DNA from: Syntrophomonadaceae bacterium
GTDB lineage: Bacteria; Bacillota; Dethiobacteria; DTU022
Direction: 5' to 3'
Length of the DNA stretch: 9,146 nucleotides
NCBI GenBank assembly: GCA_007131435.1
Contig: SLQM01000190.1
Location: 1-9,146, forward strand
Every line of letters begins with the position of its first letter. Positions within the stretch are counted from its first letter, which is position 1. A program made the translations under genes and the position numbers. Below are positions 6,430 to 9,146 of this stretch, in pieces. Below the pieces are notes generated by a model. The model was given only the letters and a program-made list of their open reading frames with translations. It was not told the origin of the DNA and did no database searches.

Positions 6430-8912
6430 AGTCTGCCACTTCTCCCACATAATAAGAGTACAATAAAAGCAGTACCGTTGGCAAGGGCAGCCAGCCACCC
6501 GGCAGTTGCAATCCCGAGAACTGGAATTAACACCGCACCGGCCAGGACTGCACCCAGGCAGGCTCCGGTTAGCTCAAGCCCATAGATGACACCGGCAGTT
6601 TTATCCTGTTCTCCGGTCAGTTTATAATAACAGGCCGTGGTTAGGGGAAAATCGATACCGTTGATCAACCCGGCAGCGAAAGTAAAAGCGGCAAAGACCA
6701 AAAAAATTAGAGAATGATATTCTATAAGTGCTGTTTGCGGTATTGAAAGCGCAATCAAAACTGCCACCAGGGCAATGCTTAGCTGAACCATGGCGAGCAT
6801 TGATATGTTATCTTTAAGGGCAACGTACCGGTTAATAAGGAAAGCTCCCAGGGCCAGGCCGCACATGAAGAGGGCAACAATCAGGCCGACCATTTCAAAA
6901 ACAAAACCATAAATGCTCTGGAATGAAAAAATAAGGGCTACCTGCAGAGCCATCGTGGAAAGCCCGGTTGTGAATACAGCCAGCAGCACAGCGTAATTGA
7001 TAGCTGTTGCCTTGCCGGTTTTTCGGTCAGAATAACGAAAAAAGGTAAGGGCCAAAAACGCCGCAGTGATAAAGGGAATAATCCAAATTGTATCTATTTC
7101 GAGCAGCCGTGAGAGGTTAATGGCTTTAAAGCCTGCTACCAGCTCTTCATGGTAGGTAAGCGTATAAAAATAGCCGATCGGTTTAAAATCGCTGTTAATA
7201 AAGTGTTTTTGATTAACAGGGGCAGCCTCTTTTTCTGCAGCCAGTATCTCTTCCAGGCCGGGAAGGATTAACGGAACGGCTGCCGGGCCTTCCAGGGCAC
7301 TTTCGCTGGAACGACCATGCATGCGGACAACCCAGTTTGCCCTTTTCAGCTGAGATTCTTCCAGCAGGGTATAAAAATGATATGAAGAGAAGTGTTCCTC
7401 GTCCAACTCCCGGCCTCTATAGCGCCCATGTAGTTTATGGGGATCCACTGTGATACTTGAATCATTGCTGCCGGCAATGTAATAGAGGAAATGGCTTCCC
7501 GCTACCAGGACCAGTGGAAAAGCTGAATTTAAACTGTGATAGATAGTTGAATTCCGGTTTGCAATCGCCCTGCCGCGCAGGTCGGGGGTAGAAACCGCCC
7601 CGCAGACCAGGATTCCCCCCGGGTTGAGAAGCATGGAAGATTCACGGAAAAACTCTGCCGTATAATAACGGTTTAAAACCGCTGTTGCCGGATCGGGAAT
7701 ATCAACTATGATCAAATCATAATTTCCCGCTTCTTTTTTAATATAAAGCCGGGCATCGGCATGAACCAGGGTTACCCTTGGATCACTGATCGCATCCAGG
7801 CTTGATAAAGAAATAAAAGGTTCTGCAATTGTGGTCAATACTTCATCCAGTTCAACGTAATCAACTTCTTTCACCGGGTGTTTAAGCACTGCGCTTAAGA
7901 TCCCACGCAGTCCGCCGCCGATCAATAAAACTTTTTCCGGGCATTCATGCTGCAGCATGGCAAAGTGAGCAAATTCCAGCGCTTCCTGTTCTTCTAAGCT
8001 TGGCACCTTTTCACCCGGCCCGGCAGTGCTGAACAGCAGATGCCCGCTCTGGAAAAAACTGTATTGTTCTTCCAGCTGCAAAACGGCTATTGTTCCATAT
8101 TTAGATTGATAGGTGTCAATTAAGCTGTGGTTGGGAGCATAAAACTGCCACTGCATCTGGTAAGCCCACCTGTCCAGGTTATCGAGTGAGAAGAAAGCAA
8201 TGATCATCAAAACTGCAAGGCCGGCTGTGATTCCTGCAGTTTGTTTTCCTTCGGCTTTTTTACCGCGATGCACTAAGAGGAGCAGGAATGCTGCCAGCAT
8301 AAAAAAATTTACAATAAGGGCTGCCTGGAAAGCGTTAAAGTAGCGGACCAGGATAAAGGTAAATAATATTCCGCCAAGCATGTTGCCGACTGCTTCTCCG
8401 ACGTAAGTACTGCCAATACCCGAAATGTCCCTGTCATAACTTAAAAGCATCCATATTTTAGCCAGTAAAACAAACTGGATTCCAATCAGCAGGCAGGGGA
8501 TCAACAGGATCATAAATGAGGCGAAAAACATATCTAAATGTGAAAAAATTGCAGCACCCGGCAAACCCAGGATGCCTCTTAGCAACCTGGCAAGCAGCAG
8601 GGTTAAGGGAAGAGCAGCAATAATGGCCAGGCTGTTTAGCGCCAAAAGCAGCAGGGGCTGTTTATAAAATTTAACCATGTATGAACCAAGCCGGCTGCCA
8701 ACACCCACCCAGAGCAACCAGGCAGCAAAAATAAAGCCTATTGATAGTTCATTTCCCTGGAAAACCATTAAAAGCTCACGCAGAAAAAGTACCTGCGCGA
8801 CCTGGGAAACTATACCGAGCATGATTACTGCCGGTAATAGAGGCATTAAATACTGTTTATGCCCTTTTTCTAATCCAATCTTTTTTAATGCCATTGATGC
8901 CTTAAACTCCAA
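6426..8912 (-). CDS. Polytopic membrane protein with embedded spermidine-synthase-like domain
   Basis: The 828-residue protein has about seven membrane segments (residues ~22-243), a soluble domain (~247-605) and about seven more segments (~607-822). This is the layout called fused MFS/spermidine synthase. The soluble part has YQSKYGTIAVLQ (268-279), EALEFAHFAML (310-320), the nucleotide loop LLIGGGLRG (329-337), VELDE (353-357), DPRVTLVHADARLY (377-390) and IIVDIPDP (401-408). Asp404 and Asp407 match the catalytic DxxD of aminopropyltransferases. The classic GGGDGG reads GGGLRG, so its acidic residue is missing and true spermidine synthesis is doubtful. SNDFKP-like NSDFKPIGYFYT at 573-584 is typical of the membrane-fused group. 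Basic residues at 216-224 (RGKKAEGKQ) and 626-634 (RYSDRKTGK) flank the soluble domain across one membrane segment on each side, suggesting it faces outward. The TTG start has GGAGG 7 bases upstream; an ATG at 8894 is the alternative. It is followed, overlapping by four bases, by the AmrS-type gene. Confidence 0.85.
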   Translation of the reverse strand: MEFKASMALKKIGLEKGHKQYLMPLLPAVIMLGIVSQVAQVLFLRELLMVFQGNELSIGFIFAAWLLWVGVGSRLGSYMVKFYKQPLLLLALNSLAIIAALPLTLLLARLLRGILGLPGAAIFSHLDMFFASFMILLIPCLLIGIQFVLLAKIWMLLSYDRDISGIGSTYVGEAVGNMLGGILFTFILVRYFNAFQAALIVNFFMLAAFLLLLVHRGKKAEGKQTAGITAGLAVLMIIAFFSLDNLDRWAYQMQWQFYAPNHSLIDTYQSKYGTIAVLQLEEQYSFFQSGHLLFSTAGPGEKVPSLEEQEALEFAHFAMLQHECPEKVLLIGGGLRGILSAVLKHPVKEVDYVELDEVLTTIAEPFISLSSLDAISDPRVTLVHADARLYIKKEAGNYDLIIVDIPDPATAVLNRYYTAEFFRESSMLLNPGGILVCGAVSTPDLRGRAIANRNSTIYHSLNSAFPLVLVAGSHFLYYIAGSNDSSITVDPHKLHGRYRGRELDEEHFSSYHFYTLLEESQLKRANWVVRMHGRSSESALEGPAAVPLILPGLEEILAAEKEAAPVNQKHFINSDFKPIGYFYTLTYHEELVAGFKAINLSRLLEIDTIWIIPFITAAFLALTFFRYSDRKTGKATAINYAVLLAVFTTGLSTMALQVALIFSFQSIYGFVFEMVGLIVALFMCGLALGAFLINRYVALKDNISMLAMVQLSIALVAVLIALSIPQTALIEYHSLIFLVFAAFTFAAGLINGIDFPLTTACYYKLTGEQDKTAGVIYGLELTGACLGAVLAGAVLIPVLGIATAGWLAALANGTAFIVLLLCGRSGRL
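6441..6446 (-). promoter_or_regulatory. Ribosome binding site for the AmrS-type gene
   Basis: GGGAGA on the minus strand lies 11 bases before the ATG at 6429, inside the end of the spermidine-synthase-like gene. With the ATGA overlap it supports the 6429 start over the in-frame ATGs at 6450 and 6498. The spacing is a little long, so re-initiation by ribosomes finishing the upstream gene may matter. Confidence 0.5.
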
Positions 8913-8917
8913 CGGAG

Positions 8918-8924
8918 CTCCTCC
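8918..8924 (-). promoter_or_regulatory. Ribosome binding site deciding the TTG start at 8912
   Basis: GGAGGAG on the minus strand (8924 down to 8918) lies 5 bases from the TTG at 8912. The in-frame ATG at 8894 has only a weak TAAGG before it. The TTG start is therefore favoured and adds six residues. Confidence 0.65.
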
Positions 8925-8944
8925 AGCATGGATTAAACAGGCTA

Positions 8945-8950
8945 ATTATA
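8945..8950 (-). promoter_or_regulatory. Candidate -10 box for the membrane spermidine-synthase-like gene
   Basis: A perfect TATAAT on the minus strand lies 32 bases upstream of the TTG start. The -35 region 17 bases away (TAACTT at 8973-8968) is a poor match to consensus. The box overlaps one arm of the inverted repeat at 8948-8974, so an activator or repressor could act there. Confidence 0.4.
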
Positions 8951-8974
8951 ACTTAACAGCCTTGATTAAGTTAT
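8948..8974. promoter_or_regulatory. 9-bp perfect inverted repeat, possible operator
   Basis: ATAACTTAA (8948-8956) and TTAAGTTAT (8966-8974) are exact inverted copies separated by 9 bases. The arm centres are 18 bases apart, close to two helical turns, as expected for a dimeric regulator. The repeat covers the -10 box and the spacer of the candidate promoter. It could alternatively be an RNA hairpin at the end of the upstream ATPase transcript, but it is AT-rich and has no T-run. Confidence 0.45.
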
Positions 8975-9012
8975 GCAAGAACGGGTAGGTGCGTTTATTC
9001 TATAATCTTTCT

Positions 9013-9146
9013 TTACAGGACTATGCTTTTAAAAATCCTGTTGGCAGCCTGAAGTGACGGGCAGGAAGGAAATTCGAGAAATGATTTTCCCTCAGCGTCA
9101 AAGCTGCTGATGGCTTTATCTTCTGGAAGATTACCGACTAGAGGCA
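9013..9146 (-). CDS. C-terminal fragment of a probable MinD/CooC-type P-loop ATPase (partial)
   Basis: The minus strand from the right edge is open for 43 complete codons and ends in TAA at 9015-9013. The readable end runs PLVGNLPEDKAISSFDAEGK at residues 1-20, continues with SFLEFPSCPSLQAANRIF, and closes with KSIVL. The pattern G-(I/L)-P-x-D-x-x-(I/V)-x-x-x-D-x-x-G-(K/R)-x-(L/F), then a short loop and an A-x-x-x-I helix, resembles the C-terminus of MinD/Mrp/CooC-like deviant Walker ATPases. The catalytic P-loop would lie outside the window, so the family is inferred from the tail only. A 100-base gap separates it from the next gene on the same strand. Being gene-like with a plausible amino acid mix and a clean stop supports it as real. 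It could be another protein with a similar tail. Confidence 0.45.
   Translation of the reverse strand, partial: PLVGNLPEDKAISSFDAEGKSFLEFPSCPSLQAANRIFKSIVL

Noticed and set aside
6430..6498. Longer N-terminus for the AmrS-type protein starting at 6498
   Set aside because: It would overlap the upstream gene by 73 bases, has no ribosome site, and would place 23 residues ahead of the twin-arginine signal. The ATGA start at 6429 explains everything.
4137..8912. Complete AMMECR1/MEMO/radical SAM (AmmeMemoRadiSam) locus
   Set aside because: Only the radical SAM member is present. No AMMECR1-domain or MEMO-type dioxygenase-like gene can be read in the window.
6426..8912. Polyamine biosynthesis operon
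   Set aside because: There is no SAM decarboxylase, arginine or ornithine decarboxylase or agmatinase nearby, and the enzyme's donor-binding loop departs from the spermidine synthase pattern.
8677..8988. 103-codon plus-strand frame across the start of the membrane spermidine-synthase-like gene
   Set aside because: It lies antisense to a well-supported gene and its promoter region, has no clear ribosome site, and its protein looks like no known family.

Overview
The window most likely comes from an anaerobic Bacillota, of the Clostridia/Syntrophomonadia type. The supports are strong GGAGG-type ribosome sites with TTG and GTG starts, lipobox-type signals, protein family styles common in clostridia, and a left-edge array of the AGAACCGTCCCCTGT-type repeat that I recall from such genomes. 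No rRNA, tRNA, transposase or phage gene is visible, so the taxon is an inference.

Layout. Positions 1-121 hold a degenerate tandem repeat that runs off the left edge. Three plus-strand genes follow: a MATE-family efflux transporter (206-1573), a membrane-anchored alpha/beta hydrolase with a C-terminal beta-rich domain (1683-3977), and, behind its own good promoter, a COG1313/PflA-like radical SAM protein with a Tat-like lipoprotein signal (4137-5228). Three minus-strand genes converge on it: the C-terminal 43 codons of a probable MinD/CooC-type ATPase (9013-9146), a polytopic membrane protein with an embedded spermidine-synthase-like domain (6426-8912), and an AmrS-type (COG1180) radical SAM protein with a classical twin-arginine lipoprotein signal (5230-6429). 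The last two overlap in an ATGA and are probably translationally coupled. The two radical SAM genes meet tail to tail with one base between their stop codons.

How the genes may work together. Four adjacent proteins carry catalytic domains that, from signal peptides or hand-drawn membrane topology, appear to face outward: the hydrolase, both radical SAM proteins and the spermidine-synthase-like domain. Three of these belong to S-adenosylmethionine-using folds, which normally work in the cytoplasm. The central hypothesis is a membrane- or surface-associated SAM-dependent modification module. This is inference: signal peptides and topology were read by eye, no substrate is known, and the partner genes of the classical AMMECR1/MEMO/radical SAM set are not in the window.
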